A DNA stretch of 63,184 bases, from the NCBI GenBank assembly GCA_964387355.1, contig CAYLWJ010000104.1, positions 1 through 63,184 of the forward strand, written 5' to 3'. A model generated the notes under the pieces. The model did not search any database, was not told the DNA's origin, and saw only the letters and a list, made by a program, of their open reading frames with translations. This document shows, piece after piece, positions 26,448-35,853 of the stretch. The first letter of the stretch is position 1, and each line of letters opens with the position of its first letter. The stretch comes from Calidifonticultor sp964387355 (GTDB taxonomy: Bacteria; Actinomycetota; Humimicrobiia; Humimicrobiales; Humimicrobiaceae). The translations under genes and the position numbers were made by a program.

Positions 26448-27713
26448 TTGGATAACAATAAGGACTTAAAAAAACTATTTAAGTGGGATGAAGATGAAGC
26501 AGTTGAGCAGCAAGAGACGCAGAAAAAGCAGGAAGACAGCGAAGTACAAAAAAGAAAAGTCAGTAAAAAGGTTTTAAAACGCCTTGAAAAAGAAAAAGAA
26601 AAACAAAGGAAAAAAGGAATTCTTGAAGAAAATAAAAAATCAAAAATTACAAAAAAAGGAAAGGTAATAATTATTGCAGTTTCTAGTGTTATTATTTTAG
26701 GTATAGTTTTTTGGTTATTATTTGGTTATTTTGGAATTGGTTTTGATTTAACAAGGACGCTTGCCAAAGTTGATGATCTAAAAGTTACTGAAAAAGAGCT
26801 TATGACATATTTAGATTTTTTAAAAAACCAGAATGAAAGCTCTGTTCCTGAAAAAAGTAATCCACAATATGACGTTTTAAGGCAGAATTTGTTAGATTCA
26901 ATAATTGTATTAAAGCTTATACAAAAGTATGGCAAAAATAATGGTTTTGTTATAACTGATAAAGATATTGATGATGAGCTTGCAAAATTAAAATCCAATT
27001 ATAAATCTGAGGATGAATTTATAAAAGAATTAAAAACAAATAAAATTACAATTAATTTTTTAGAGAGTCAAATTAAAAATCAGCTTTTAAGAGATAAAAT
27101 TTTTGCAAAAGTTACGAAAAATATAAATGTTAGCGATGAAGAAGTAAAAAAATATTATGATGATAATAAAGAAACTTTATTTACTGTTCCAGAACAGATA
27201 AAAGTTAGCCATATTTTAATAAAATTTACTGTCCCGGAAGGTCAGCAGCTAACAGATGAAATTAAAAATCAAGCAAAGGCTAAAATTGAAGATATTCAAA
27301 ATCAATTGAAAAATGGTGCAAGATTTGAAGAGCTAGCAAAAAAATACTCTGAAGATACAGTTAGCGGACCTCAAGGTGGGGATATTGGATTTATAAGCAA
27401 GGGGCAAACAATTGCAGAATTTGAAAATGTAGCTTTTGCTTTACAAGTTGGTCAGGTAAGTGACATAGTTCAGACAAGTTATGGATTTCATTTGATAAAG
27501 GTAACTGATAAAAAAGAATCTTATATAAAAAGTTTTGAAGAAGTAAAAGAAACTATAAAATCCTATTTAATTAATACAAAACAGATGAAAGCGTGGGAAG
27601 ATTTTGTTTATAATCTTATAAAGCAAGCAAAAATTGTTTACACCACAGATTTAAAAGGTAAGTTAACTGATTTAGATAAATTACAACAAAAAACTGAAAT
27701 TACAAACAAGTAA
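26448..27713 (+). CDS. Membrane-anchored peptidyl-prolyl isomerase, SurA/PrsA-like
   Basis: 421 residues. A long basic, charged cytoplasmic tail (1-70) precedes one membrane helix (about 72-95); the external part has a SurA-like N-domain and a parvulin PpiC domain (about 248-350: VSHILIKF, FEELAKKYSED, GGDIGFISKGQ, FEN-VAFALQVGQVSD, YGFHLIKV). It should assist folding of exported proteins. The lack of a lipobox distinguishes it from Bacillus PrsA. The TTG start is supported by GGGAAGG seven bases upstream. It sits between mfd and mazG. Confidence 0.88.
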   Translation: MDNNKDLKKLFKWDEDEAVEQQETQKKQEDSEVQKRKVSKKVLKRLEKEKEKQRKKGILEENKKSKITKKGKVIIIAVSSVIILGIVFWLLFGYFGIGFDLTRTLAKVDDLKVTEKELMTYLDFLKNQNESSVPEKSNPQYDVLRQNLLDSIIVLKLIQKYGKNNGFVITDKDIDDELAKLKSNYKSEDEFIKELKTNKITINFLESQIKNQLLRDKIFAKVTKNINVSDEEVKKYYDDNKETLFTVPEQIKVSHILIKFTVPEGQQLTDEIKNQAKAKIEDIQNQLKNGARFEELAKKYSEDTVSGPQGGDIGFISKGQTIAEFENVAFALQVGQVSDIVQTSYGFHLIKVTDKKESYIKSFEEVKETIKSYLINTKQMKAWEDFVYNLIKQAKIVYTTDLKGKLTDLDKLQQKTEITNK

Positions 27714-27754
27714 TCAAAGTACAAGCAGTACTCAAAGCGAGAGTGCAGTACAAA

Positions 27755-28741
27755 ATGGTAAATAATTCAAATAATTCAGAAGTGCAGCAAGAAAAGTTAA
27801 AACTTAATTTAGATAATTTAGACAATTTAAAAAGTTTAAACAGTTTAGATAGATTAGATAATTTAGCTAACAATGACTTAAATAAATTAGTTATCGATGA
27901 GTTTAAAACTGGTGAACTTTTTAAAGTTCTTACCTTTATTATGGAAAAACTTAGGTCAGATAATGGCTGTATTTGGGATAAAGAACAAACTCATCAGTCT
28001 ATAAAAAGAAATTTAATTGAGGAAGCTTATGAAGCGGTTGAATCAATTGAGGAAAATAATTATGAAAATCTAAAAGAGGAAATGGGTGACCTGCTCCTTC
28101 AAGTAGTGTTTCATTCACAGATAGCTAAAGAAGAGCAAAAATTCAATATTGATGATGTATTAAAAACAATAATTAAAAAACTCATTAGAAGACATCCACA
28201 TGTTTTCGGCAATTTAGAAGTAAATAGCAGTAAAGAAATTTTGTCAAATTGGGAAGAAATAAAAAAAGAAGAAAGAAAGCAGAAAAGAGACAATTCTAAT
28301 AATTCTAATAATAAATCAATTTTTTCAAATATCCCAAAGACATTGCCTTCACTTCATTTAGCACATGAAATTCAAAGTCGTGCAGCAAGGTTTGATTTTG
28401 ATTGGGAAAATGCACAGGAGGTTTTTGATAAAGTTAATGAGGAAGTTTTAGAATTAAATAAGGTTTTTAAAGAATTTAAAGATAATACTTTTGAAAATAA
28501 CAGTTTACAAAACAAATTAAAAGATGAAATAGGTGACCTGCTTTTTAGTATAGTTAATTTATGTAGGCATTTAAAAATTGATGCTGAACAATGTTTAAAA
28601 GATAATTGTAAAAAATTTATTTCAAGATTTGATTATATGCAGCAATATTCAGAAAAAAATAACATTGATTTTAAGAAATTACCACTTAAAGAAAAAGATA
28701 AAATTTGGAAAATAGCTAAAAAAATAGTAGATTATGAATAG
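27755..28741 (+). CDS. mazG: Nucleoside triphosphate pyrophosphohydrolase MazG
   Basis: About 329 residues with two MazG domains. The first has the metal-binding EEAYEAVE and EEMGDLLLQVVFHS segments, the second NEEVLEL and DEIGDLLFSIVNL. MazG hydrolyses non-canonical NTPs to NMPs. The first 45 residues are a low-complexity Leu/Asn/Asp stretch (LDNLDNLKSLNSL) and a second NSNNSNN insertion separates the domains. ATG 27755 is preferred to an upstream GTG at 27743. The last 21 bases are imperfectly duplicated just downstream (28760-28780), overlapping the start of ftsB. Confidence 0.93.
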   Translation: MVNNSNNSEVQQEKLKLNLDNLDNLKSLNSLDRLDNLANNDLNKLVIDEFKTGELFKVLTFIMEKLRSDNGCIWDKEQTHQSIKRNLIEEAYEAVESIEENNYENLKEEMGDLLLQVVFHSQIAKEEQKFNIDDVLKTIIKKLIRRHPHVFGNLEVNSSKEILSNWEEIKKEERKQKRDNSNNSNNKSIFSNIPKTLPSLHLAHEIQSRAARFDFDWENAQEVFDKVNEEVLELNKVFKEFKDNTFENNSLQNKLKDEIGDLLFSIVNLCRHLKIDAEQCLKDNCKKFISRFDYMQQYSEKNNIDFKKLPLKEKDKIWKIAKKIVDYE

Positions 28742-28772
28742 ATTATAAGTAAAAAGATAAAAATAGTAGGTT

Positions 28773-29297
28773 ATGAGTAATAAGTTTAGGGAAGTTGGCG
28801 GATTAAGCAGAAAAACAAAATTTAATATTTTTATAGCGGTATTTTTAGTTTTTATAATAATTGCAGTTTTAGCATCTTTAAATCAAATTATCAATATTGT
28901 AAGAGCTAAAGAGAAAATTCTTGAGCTTGAAGAAAAATTAAATTATGAAAGGCAAAAAAACATTAAGCTATTGGCAGAAGAAAAATCCTTATACAGTTTA
29001 GATGCAATTGAACTTGAAGCAAGAAAACAATTTAACATGGCTAAATCCGAGGAAACTAATTATTTTATTGATTTAAAAAATAATGAAAATAATGGTGAAG
29101 AAAATAATAATGATAAAAATAAAAATGTAAATAATAATGAAAATAAAAATGTGAATAATAATATAGGCGGCAATTCAAATATTTTAGATGATTCTTTAAA
29201 AACTAATAATGGTTATTTGCTTTCAACAAAATATAAAGATGGCGATTTATGGGAAAATCTTAAAATTTTTTACGAAAGCGAGATTAAAAATAAATGA
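28773..29297 (+). CDS. ftsB: FtsB/DivIC-type septum formation initiator
   Basis: 174 residues: a short basic cytoplasmic tail, one membrane helix (about 20-42), a coiled coil (about 47-75) and the family segment EARKQFNMAKSEET. It belongs to the FtsL-FtsB-FtsQ divisome subcomplex. A 33-residue Asn-rich insertion (29080-29178, NNENKNVNNN type) follows the conserved part. The stop overlaps the next gene as ATGA. The ftsB-ppx/gppA order is common in Actinobacteria. Confidence 0.85.
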   Translation: MSNKFREVGGLSRKTKFNIFIAVFLVFIIIAVLASLNQIINIVRAKEKILELEEKLNYERQKNIKLLAEEKSLYSLDAIELEARKQFNMAKSEETNYFIDLKNNENNGEENNNDKNKNVNNNENKNVNNNIGGNSNILDDSLKTNNGYLLSTKYKDGDLWENLKIFYESEIKNK

Positions 29298-30244
29298 TGG
29301 TTGCAGCTATTGATGTTGGTACAAACTCGACTCGTCTCTTAATTTGCAGTGTAACTCCAATTTTTAATAAAGAACCTTTAATTATCCCTCAAGTAAGAGA
29401 AATGTGCATAACAAGACTTGGTAAGAATATTAGTTTTAGTGGTGAAATATCTAAAACCTCAGCAGATAAAACAATTAAAGTTTTAAATAATTATTTAAAA
29501 ATAATAAATGATTATAATGTTCAGAGGTTTAAAGCTGTTGGAACTAAGGTATTAAGAAGTGCTAAAAACTCACTATGGTTTATTAATAAAGTTTTTAATG
29601 AACTTCAAATAAATATTGAAGTTATAAGTGAGATACAAGAGGCAAGTTTAAGTTTTATTGGTGCAGTTAAAAATTTAAATAAAAATTTTTTAGATAAATT
29701 AGGGGAGACAAAAAACGTTCTTGTTATTGATATTGGAGGTGGAAGTACCGAATTTGTGATAGGCAATTTAAACGGAGAAGTTTTTTATGTAAATAGTATC
29801 CCTATTGGTTCAGTAACTGTTTCTGAACTTTTTTTAAATGAAGAAAAACCAAACACAGATAAACTTTTAGAAATGTCCCAATATATTGAAAGAAATCTAA
29901 GAACCGTTATTAATGAAGTAAAAGAATTTAATTTTTCATGTATTTTGGGGCTTGCCGGAACAATTTCTACTCTTGCAGCAGTTGACTTAAAATTAAAGAA
30001 GTATGATAGAGAAAGGCTGAATGGTTATATTTTGTTTTATGAAAAAATAATTGAAATTCAAAATCTTTTTTGCTCGACCAATTTAGAAAAGAGAAGGAAA
30101 ATTGCTGGCTTAGAAAAAGAAAGAGCTGATATTATTATCGGGGGAACTCAGATAGTAATAAAAATATTAGAATTGCTTAATGAGAAAAAAATTTTTGTAA
30201 GTGAAAATGATATTCTTGATGGAATTATTTACAGTATAATTTAA
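29294..30244 (+). CDS. ppx: Ppx/GppA family exopolyphosphatase
   Basis: 316 residues with the actin-like ATPase fold: AIDVGTNSTRLLI at the N-terminus and VIDIGGGSTEFVIG near residue 145, then LGLAGTISTLAA. This is the short, two-domain form without the C-terminal HD region. It would degrade polyphosphate or pppGpp. It overlaps ftsB by four bases and is followed by tRNA-Leu. Confidence 0.92.
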   Translation: MMVAAIDVGTNSTRLLICSVTPIFNKEPLIIPQVREMCITRLGKNISFSGEISKTSADKTIKVLNNYLKIINDYNVQRFKAVGTKVLRSAKNSLWFINKVFNELQINIEVISEIQEASLSFIGAVKNLNKNFLDKLGETKNVLVIDIGGGSTEFVIGNLNGEVFYVNSIPIGSVTVSELFLNEEKPNTDKLLEMSQYIERNLRTVINEVKEFNFSCILGLAGTISTLAAVDLKLKKYDRERLNGYILFYEKIIEIQNLFCSTNLEKRRKIAGLEKERADIIIGGTQIVIKILELLNEKKIFVSENDILDGIIYSII

Positions 30245-30320
30245 ATTTGTTAAAATAAATAAACTTTTAATTTTAATTTTTATAAATTTGCTATTTATTT
30301 GTATTTGCCATTAAATAAAC

Positions 30321-30408
30321 GCCCGAGTGGCGGAATAGGTAGACGCAACGGACTTAAAATCCGTTGAGGATTTTCCTCGTGTCAGTTCGATTCTGACCTC
30401 GGGCACCA
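30321..30408 (+). tRNA. tRNA-Leu(UAA)
   Basis: 88 bases with encoded CCA. The acceptor stem pairs GCCCGAG with CTCGGGC, the anticodon stem ACGGA/TCCGT encloses loop CTTAAAA with anticodon TAA, and the long variable arm is GAGGATTTTCCTC-like, typical of class II tRNA-Leu. The T arm has GTTCGATTC. A T-rich tract follows the CCA directly and probably ends transcription. Confidence 0.97.
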
Positions 30409-30524
30409 CTTTTCTTTTTAATATTAAAAATATTAGAAAAAATTTTTAAGAATATAATTTTAAATTAACCAATAGAATATAATTTTAAATTAGCTAATTT
30501 AAGTTAATTTAACAAGGATTTATA

Positions 30525-30830
30525 ATGATAATAGTAAATGTTTATGTTTCTGTTAAACCAGAATATATCCAAGATTTTAAACTAGCTACCATTGAAAATG
30601 CTAAAAACAGTATTAAAGAGCCAGGAGTTATAAGGTTTGATTTTGTTCAACAAGAAGATGAGCCATCTAATTTTTTATTAATTGAAATTTATAAAAATGA
30701 AGATGCAATTTTAGCTCATAAGCAAACTTCACATTATTTAAAATGGAAAGAAACGGTTGAAAATATGATGGCCCAACCTCGTAAAAGTGTAAAATACCAT
30801 GCTGTTTATCCCGATAATGCAAAATGGTAA
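30525..30830 (+). CDS. Antibiotic biosynthesis monooxygenase (ABM) / YgiN-LsrG-like protein
   Basis: 101 residues forming one ferredoxin-like ABM domain: IIVNVYVSVKPEYIQDF at the start, EPGVIRFDFVQQEDEP, then the FLLIEIYKNEDAILAHKQTSHYLKW segment with the conserved His pair. Such dimeric cofactor-free proteins oxidise quinols or isomerise small molecules such as phospho-AI-2; the substrate cannot be told from sequence. AAGGA precedes the start. It appears monocistronic. Confidence 0.85.
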   Translation: MIIVNVYVSVKPEYIQDFKLATIENAKNSIKEPGVIRFDFVQQEDEPSNFLLIEIYKNEDAILAHKQTSHYLKWKETVENMMAQPRKSVKYHAVYPDNAKW

Positions 30831-30874
30831 CTTTTGTAAATTTTTACTAATTTTTTTATTTTAATTAAATTTTT

Positions 30875-31222
30875 TTAATTAAATTTTTTTCTTAATTCTC
30901 TTAATTTAGAATTAAGATCGTCTTTTGGTCTTCTGTCGTAATTTGTATTTCTATTGCCCTTTTGGAAATTTCTGCTTTTCATTTCTTTTGCTTCATTTAC
31001 AACAATTGTTCTATTTTTAAATGAAGTCTGGTTTAATTTTTCCATTGCATTTTTTGCAGCTTCTTCAGTTTCCATCTCAACGAATCCAAATCCTCTTGGT
31101 CTGCCGTCGGCGCCATTAATAACTCTAGCATTAGTAACTGTACCAAAATCAGCAAAGAGTGCTGCTAATTCTTCTTCAGTTGTAGAGTATTCAAGATTAC
31201 CTACATATAGTTTTTTGTTCAC
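30875..31222 (-). CDS. Single-RRM RNA-binding protein
   Basis: 115 residues. One RNA recognition motif (about 1-80) has RNP2 KLYVGNLEYS and RNP1 RGFGFVEM, followed by a basic tail rich in Arg, Asn and Lys. Such proteins are known in cyanobacteria and other bacteria, and many are cold-induced; RNA chaperone activity is inferred. The start follows AAAGGGAAAAAG. The 590-base upstream gap is unusually long and contains foldable sequence, consistent with a regulated leader. Confidence 0.92.
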   Translation of the reverse strand: MNKKLYVGNLEYSTTEEELAALFADFGTVTNARVINGADGRPRGFGFVEMETEEAAKNAMEKLNQTSFKNRTIVVNEAKEMKSRNFQKGNRNTNYDRRPKDDLNSKLRELRKKFN

Positions 31223-31813
31223 TTTTTCCCTTTCTTTTTGTTTTTAATGATGCTTTTAATTATATTTTTAATTATATTTTTAATGATTGCCTATTGTTAG
31301 CTTAAAGCAGTATTGTCATAATTTTAAATTGATTTTGCAAAGAAGCTTAAAAACTCAAAAAAATAAGCTGTTTTTTTGCTTTATTTTTTGTTGGCAGAAT
31401 ATTTCAGAATTATTTAGGCTGGTGGTTTAAATTGGGCTTTCTTTGCAGCAATCTTTAGCTTAAGAGTAAATGGTTTTAGAAATATTTTTCTCGCAAATAT
31501 TAACTTTTAATTATTTCACCTGTTTTTTTCTTTTTTGCTAAACCCCGTTAAATTATAAAATTATATATTAAAAATATTGTTAAACTAACTTGTTAATATC
31601 TTATTAAATATTTAACTTTTAAGCTAGCTAATTAAGTTTGCGCACTGCTCGTAAAAAACAAAATAAAATATAAAAAATAAAATATAAAAATAAAACTATC
31701 ATAAAACAAATTACACACATTTTATATTAACTTATCAAAAATAACAAATAAAAAAATAAAAAATTTTTAGAGCAAGAATAAAAATTATAATTTCTAAGAG
31801 CAATAATTTATAA
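31223..31813 (-). promoter_or_regulatory. Long gap upstream of the RRM gene, possible structured 5' leader
   Basis: 590 bases with no gene. The part at about 31335-31550 is less AT-rich than the rest. Read on the minus strand it can fold: a long-range helix joins GCAAAGAAAGC (31436-31446) to GCTTCTTTGC (31337-31346), an AATATTT/AAATATT hairpin lies near 31480-31502, and AGCTTA/TAAGCT arms (31344-31349, 31364-31369) form another alternative stem. A degenerate 14-base repeat occurs at 31255-31285. No known riboswitch or ncRNA consensus is recognised, and no convincing promoter spacing was found. Confidence 0.35.
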
Positions 31814-32722
31814 CTATAAATTTAAGTTTTTAATTAAAGTAGGTACATGTTTTTCCCATCCAAGAGCTTGAATATGTACCCCAGCGCAAATTGGCTTAAT
31901 TTTTGTTATTAAATCGTATAATATTTCAAGACACATTGAAACTTTGTCATTTGTATTTGCCATTTTGTCAATTATCCTTTTAGGGACAAAAATGCCAGGA
32001 ACATTTTTATTCATATAGTTAGCCATTTTTTCTGATTTTAGTAATATTACCCCAATCATTACAGGTACTTTTATGTTTAATTTATCAATTTTTTCCATAA
32101 ACTTTTCTACTACAGCATCATCAAAAACTGCTTGAGTCTGAAAAAACTCTGCACCTGCCTCTATCTTTTTTTGCATTTTTATAAGTTGAAGATTTAACGA
32201 AGCTTCTGTATCTGCTCCAGGATTTACAACTGCACCTTTAAAAAATGAAGGTTTTCCTTTTAATTCATTTCCCACTAAATCATAACCTTCTTCAAGCTTG
32301 CTAATTGTATATAATAATGATACAGAATCCAAGTCATAAACAGGCTTTGCCTGTGGATGATCACCAACTGTTACATGGTCACCAGTTAAGGATAAAATAT
32401 TTCTAATACCTAAAACATAAGCACTTAAAATGTCTGACTGCAGTGCTAGCCTATTTCTGTCTCTACATGTTACTTGAAAAACAGGGTCATGGCCTAAGTC
32501 TTTTAAGATATGACAAGTTGTAAGAGAACCAAGTCTCATAACAGAGCTTTGCAAATCAGTTACATTGATTCCATTTACTAGTCCGGCTAGCATTTCAGCA
32601 GTTTCATAAATCTCTTTAGTATCAGTTCCTTTTGGTGGACCAATTTCACAAGTTACTGCAAAGTCTCCTTTTAATAAAGCCTCCTTTAAAGAAGGTTTTT
32701 TATTTATAGCTTGCTCAGACAT
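31814..32722 (-). CDS. metF: Methylenetetrahydrofolate reductase, MetF family
   Basis: 302 residues. The TIM-barrel MetF pattern is clear: a start with CEIGPPKG, GINVTDLQSS, HDPVFQVTCRDRNRLALQSD, NILSLTGDH and FFQTQAVFD. The enzyme reduces methylene-THF to methyl-THF with FAD, for methionine or the methyl branch of one-carbon metabolism. No MetV or other partner is adjacent. Strong ribosome site AGGAGGG before the start. It lies upstream of the RRM gene on the same strand but 590 bases apart. Confidence 0.93.
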   Translation of the reverse strand: MSEQAINKKPSLKEALLKGDFAVTCEIGPPKGTDTKEIYETAEMLAGLVNGINVTDLQSSVMRLGSLTTCHILKDLGHDPVFQVTCRDRNRLALQSDILSAYVLGIRNILSLTGDHVTVGDHPQAKPVYDLDSVSLLYTISKLEEGYDLVGNELKGKPSFFKGAVVNPGADTEASLNLQLIKMQKKIEAGAEFFQTQAVFDDAVVEKFMEKIDKLNIKVPVMIGVILLKSEKMANYMNKNVPGIFVPKRIIDKMANTNDKVSMCLEILYDLITKIKPICAGVHIQALGWEKHVPTLIKNLNL

Positions 32723-32953
32723 TTACCCTCCTAATGTAATTGATTGTTATTAACTATTTTTTCGTTGTTATTATTTTATTATTATTTATTATTATTATTA
32801 TAATTGTTGTTGTTTATTGTTGCTTATAATCTATTTGTTTTTTATTTGTTTTTGTTATTTTATACCTATTTTATACCTAGTTTTTTAAAATGTTTTTTTA
32901 TTATTTTTATATTTTTATAGCATTTTTATAATATTTTTATAAATTTTTGAAGT

Positions 32954-33613
32954 TTATTCTATAAAACCAAGTTTTTTTAGCTGTTTGTTTTCACCAATTA
33001 AAACAACTATATCATCAGGTTGAAATCTATAATTTACATCTGGAGGAATTTTTATTTCATTTTTACTATTTTTAACAGCTATTACTGTAATTCCATATTT
33101 ATGTCTTAAATTTAGCTCAACTAAATTTTGACCAACTAGTATTTTTGGGCAAACAATTTCTACAATACTTACATCAGGACCTATTTCTAAAAAGTCTAAA
33201 ATATTTGCACTAACTAAATTTTTAGCAACTCTTTCTCCCATTTCTTTTTCAGGATATACGATTATATCTGCACCAACTTTTGAAAGAATTCTTCCTTGTG
33301 TCTGAGTACCAGCTTTTGCAATTATTTTTTTTGCTCCTTTTTCCTTTAAAATTAATGTGGAAAGAATAGAGTTTTGTATGTATTTTTCCCCAATAGCTAC
33401 AATAACTGCATCAAAGTCTCTTACATTTAAAGATTCGATTATTTCTGCATCTGTTGCATTGCATTTCATAGCATCAGTAATTTCTGCTGCTACACGTTGG
33501 ATTCTTTCTTCAGAATTATCTAGTCCTATAACGCTATGACCACTTTTTGTTAAAGTTCTTGCAACACTTGCACCAAATCTCCCTAAACCTATAACTAAAA
33601 ATTGTTTTTTCAT
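32954..33613 (-). CDS. ktrA: Potassium uptake regulatory subunit KtrA/TrkA (RCK)
   Basis: 219 residues: an RCK_N Rossmann domain (GLGRFGASVARTL; acidic D after the second strand, as for NAD/ATP binding) and an RCK_C domain (about 140-219). It gates the TrkH/KtrB channel in response to nucleotides. The single RCK copy and length match KtrA rather than the double-length E. coli TrkA. It is 110 bases downstream of the channel gene, in the same direction. Confidence 0.94.
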   Translation of the reverse strand: MKKQFLVIGLGRFGASVARTLTKSGHSVIGLDNSEERIQRVAAEITDAMKCNATDAEIIESLNVRDFDAVIVAIGEKYIQNSILSTLILKEKGAKKIIAKAGTQTQGRILSKVGADIIVYPEKEMGERVAKNLVSANILDFLEIGPDVSIVEIVCPKILVGQNLVELNLRHKYGITVIAVKNSKNEIKIPPDVNYRFQPDDIVVLIGENKQLKKLGFIE

Positions 33614-33723
33614 TTTTAATTAATTACTCAATTAATTTATTGTTTAATATATTTTATACTATTATTTAATTATTCTATTGTTTTATTCTATTATTTAATA
33701 TTATTACTCTATTTTTTTAGTTT

Positions 33724-35070
33724 TTATCCTATTGTTGCGCTTTCCTCAGGGCGAACTATCCTATCTTCACTTGTTCGTAATGCTAAAGTTAATGCTAATG
33801 TGCTGATGCCAATTCTACCAATATACATACAAAGTATCAAGATAATCTTGCTTGGTGTTGTTAAACTAAAGGTAATGCCTGTAGTTAAGCCAACTGTGCC
33901 AAATGCAGATGTTACTTCAAATAAAGCCTCAATAAGTGAGCATTTTTCAAATACAAGCAACCCAATTGTTGCAATTAAAATTAACATTATAGCAGTAAAA
34001 GTTATGGTTAAAGCTCTAGAAAATAAATTATTAGGAAGCTTTTTTTTAAACAAAACTACCTGAGTTCTTCCCCTTAATGAGCTTAAAGCACCAGCAGTAA
34101 CAATTGCAAATGTTGTTGTCTTTATACCTCCACCAGTCCCGCCTGGAGATGCTCCAATAAACATTAGAAAAGTTAAAAAAAACAATGTATGTTGCGTAAG
34201 GCTGCCTGTTTTTAAAGTATTAAAACCAGCAGTTCTTGCAGTAACTGCCTGAAAAAAGCTTGAAATAATTTTAGTATCTAAAGGTTTTCCGCATAATGTT
34301 TGGGGATTGTTAAATTCAAAAATAAAAAAAAGGAGAGCGCCTCCAAATATTAATATACCAGTCATGAGAAAAACAATTTTAGCATGTAATGAAAATTTTC
34401 TAATTCTTTTAAAATTGATAATTTCTGCAATAACCGGAAAGCCAATCCCACCAATAATTATTAAAAGCATTATAACTATGTTAACAACAAAATCAGAAGT
34501 AAAACCTTCAAGGTTGTTTGGATATAAAGAAAAACCTGCATTATTAAAAGCACTAACACTGTGAAATAAGCCAAATGTAAAAGCCGATTTTAAAGGATAT
34601 AAATATTTAAAATGTAAAACTAAAAATAAAATAATAAATCCAAAAAACTCAATTATTCCAGTAACCGCTGCTATTGTTGCGAAAAAACGTGTTACTACAA
34701 AAGGCTGTTTTGGACCAAAACTTGATTCTATATAGAATTTATCTTTCATTAAAATTCTTCTTCCAAGTATTAAACCAAAAAGCGAGCCAACTGTCATGAT
34801 TCCAAGCCCACCTAGCTGAATAAGTATTAAAATGAGACTTTTTCCTAAGTCGGTAAAGTAACTAGCAGTATCCTTAACAATAAGACCAGTGACGCATATT
34901 GCAGATGTTGAAGTAAATAAAGCATCTATGAAGCTTATTCTGCCAGCTGTTGTCATTTGCGGAATCATTAATAATAGTGTTCCTGTTAAAATTGAAACTG
35001 CAAATGCTGCAAGGACTTGAACCCCAATTTGTTTTTGTGTTTTTGAAGAGATTATTGGAATTTCTTTCAT
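33724..35070 (-). CDS. ktrB: Potassium transporter TrkH/KtrB
   Basis: 448 residues with four pore-helix repeats: TSAICVTGL, NNAGFSL, RTAGFNTL and SAFGTVGLTTG, each with the key filter glycine. It forms the K+ (or Na+-coupled K+) translocating channel, regulated by the KtrA-like protein encoded next. The length is nearer to KtrB than to the longer TrkH. Only a weak ribosome site is visible. Confidence 0.94.
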   Translation of the reverse strand: MKEIPIISSKTQKQIGVQVLAAFAVSILTGTLLLMIPQMTTAGRISFIDALFTSTSAICVTGLIVKDTASYFTDLGKSLILILIQLGGLGIMTVGSLFGLILGRRILMKDKFYIESSFGPKQPFVVTRFFATIAAVTGIIEFFGFIILFLVLHFKYLYPLKSAFTFGLFHSVSAFNNAGFSLYPNNLEGFTSDFVVNIVIMLLIIIGGIGFPVIAEIINFKRIRKFSLHAKIVFLMTGILIFGGALLFFIFEFNNPQTLCGKPLDTKIISSFFQAVTARTAGFNTLKTGSLTQHTLFFLTFLMFIGASPGGTGGGIKTTTFAIVTAGALSSLRGRTQVVLFKKKLPNNLFSRALTITFTAIMLILIATIGLLVFEKCSLIEALFEVTSAFGTVGLTTGITFSLTTPSKIILILCMYIGRIGISTLALTLALRTSEDRIVRPEESATIG

Positions 35071-35246
35071 TTTTTAATCTTTTACTTTTTATAAATTAAA
35101 ACATTATAATAATTTTGCCATTTAATATACAATATAAGTGAAAAAATATAAAATAAAATCAAAAAAGATTAAATAGAATAAAATAATTAAAATAAAATTA
35201 GCAATATATTTAAGAATTAGAATAATATATAAAAAAAATTAAATTT

Positions 35247-35720
35247 ATGAAAAGTAAAGATAAAAGTGGCTTTGAAATTATTGAGCATATATCAGATGTT
35301 GGGATAAAAGCATGGTCAGAGAGTCTTAATGGTCTTTTTGAGACTTCTGCTCTTGGCATGTTTTCAATAATCTGTAATATTTCACTTATAAAACCTGTAT
35401 TAAAAAAGAAAATACATTTTAAACAAGATAATGGTTTTAATAGTTATAATTACAATTTAGATGACATACTTATATTGTGGCTGGAAAGATTATTATACTT
35501 ACATGAAGTTAATAAATTGTTGTTTTCATCTTTTGAAGTTTTAAAGTTTGATTTTAAAAAAGATGGTTATAATTTTTTAGCAATGGCTTTTGGGGAGAAA
35601 ATTAATTTGAATTTTCATGAAATCTTTGTATCTATAAAAGCTCCTACATATCATATGCTTGAAGTAAAGAAAGATGAAAAAGAAAATTTATGGTATGCAA
35701 CAGTAATTTTTGATGTTTAA
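35247..35720 (+). CDS. Archease
   Basis: 157 residues with the archease pattern: FEIIEHISDVGIKAWSES at the N-terminus (acidic metal ligand in SDVG), a middle segment LILWLERLLYL and a C-terminal IKAPTYHMLEV. Archease activates the RNA ligase RtcB by speeding guanylylation, and rtcB follows 130 bases downstream. A short charged insertion near residue 55 makes it slightly longer than typical. Confidence 0.92.
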   Translation: MKSKDKSGFEIIEHISDVGIKAWSESLNGLFETSALGMFSIICNISLIKPVLKKKIHFKQDNGFNSYNYNLDDILILWLERLLYLHEVNKLLFSSFEVLKFDFKKDGYNFLAMAFGEKINLNFHEIFVSIKAPTYHMLEVKKDEKENLWYATVIFDV

Positions 35721-35853
35721 TATTAGTTATAATTTGAGTTTAGAAGATAAATATAATTAATAAATTAGTGTATTTAAAAATAGATAAGAAAATAAGTGAA
35801 ATTAGATAAAAAATTAAATGAATAAAAATATAAACTTTTTTGGAGGTTTAGAT

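Noticed and set aside
31344..31377. AGCTTA/TAAGCT hairpin followed by seven T on the plus strand
   Set aside because: It looks like a rho-independent terminator, but no plus-strand gene ends here; the nearest ends at 30830. It is more likely part of the folded leader on the minus strand.
32750..32815. (TTA)n and TTATTATT run upstream of ktrA
   Set aside because: It is simple AT repeat with no operator structure; noted only as a part of the general slippage pattern.
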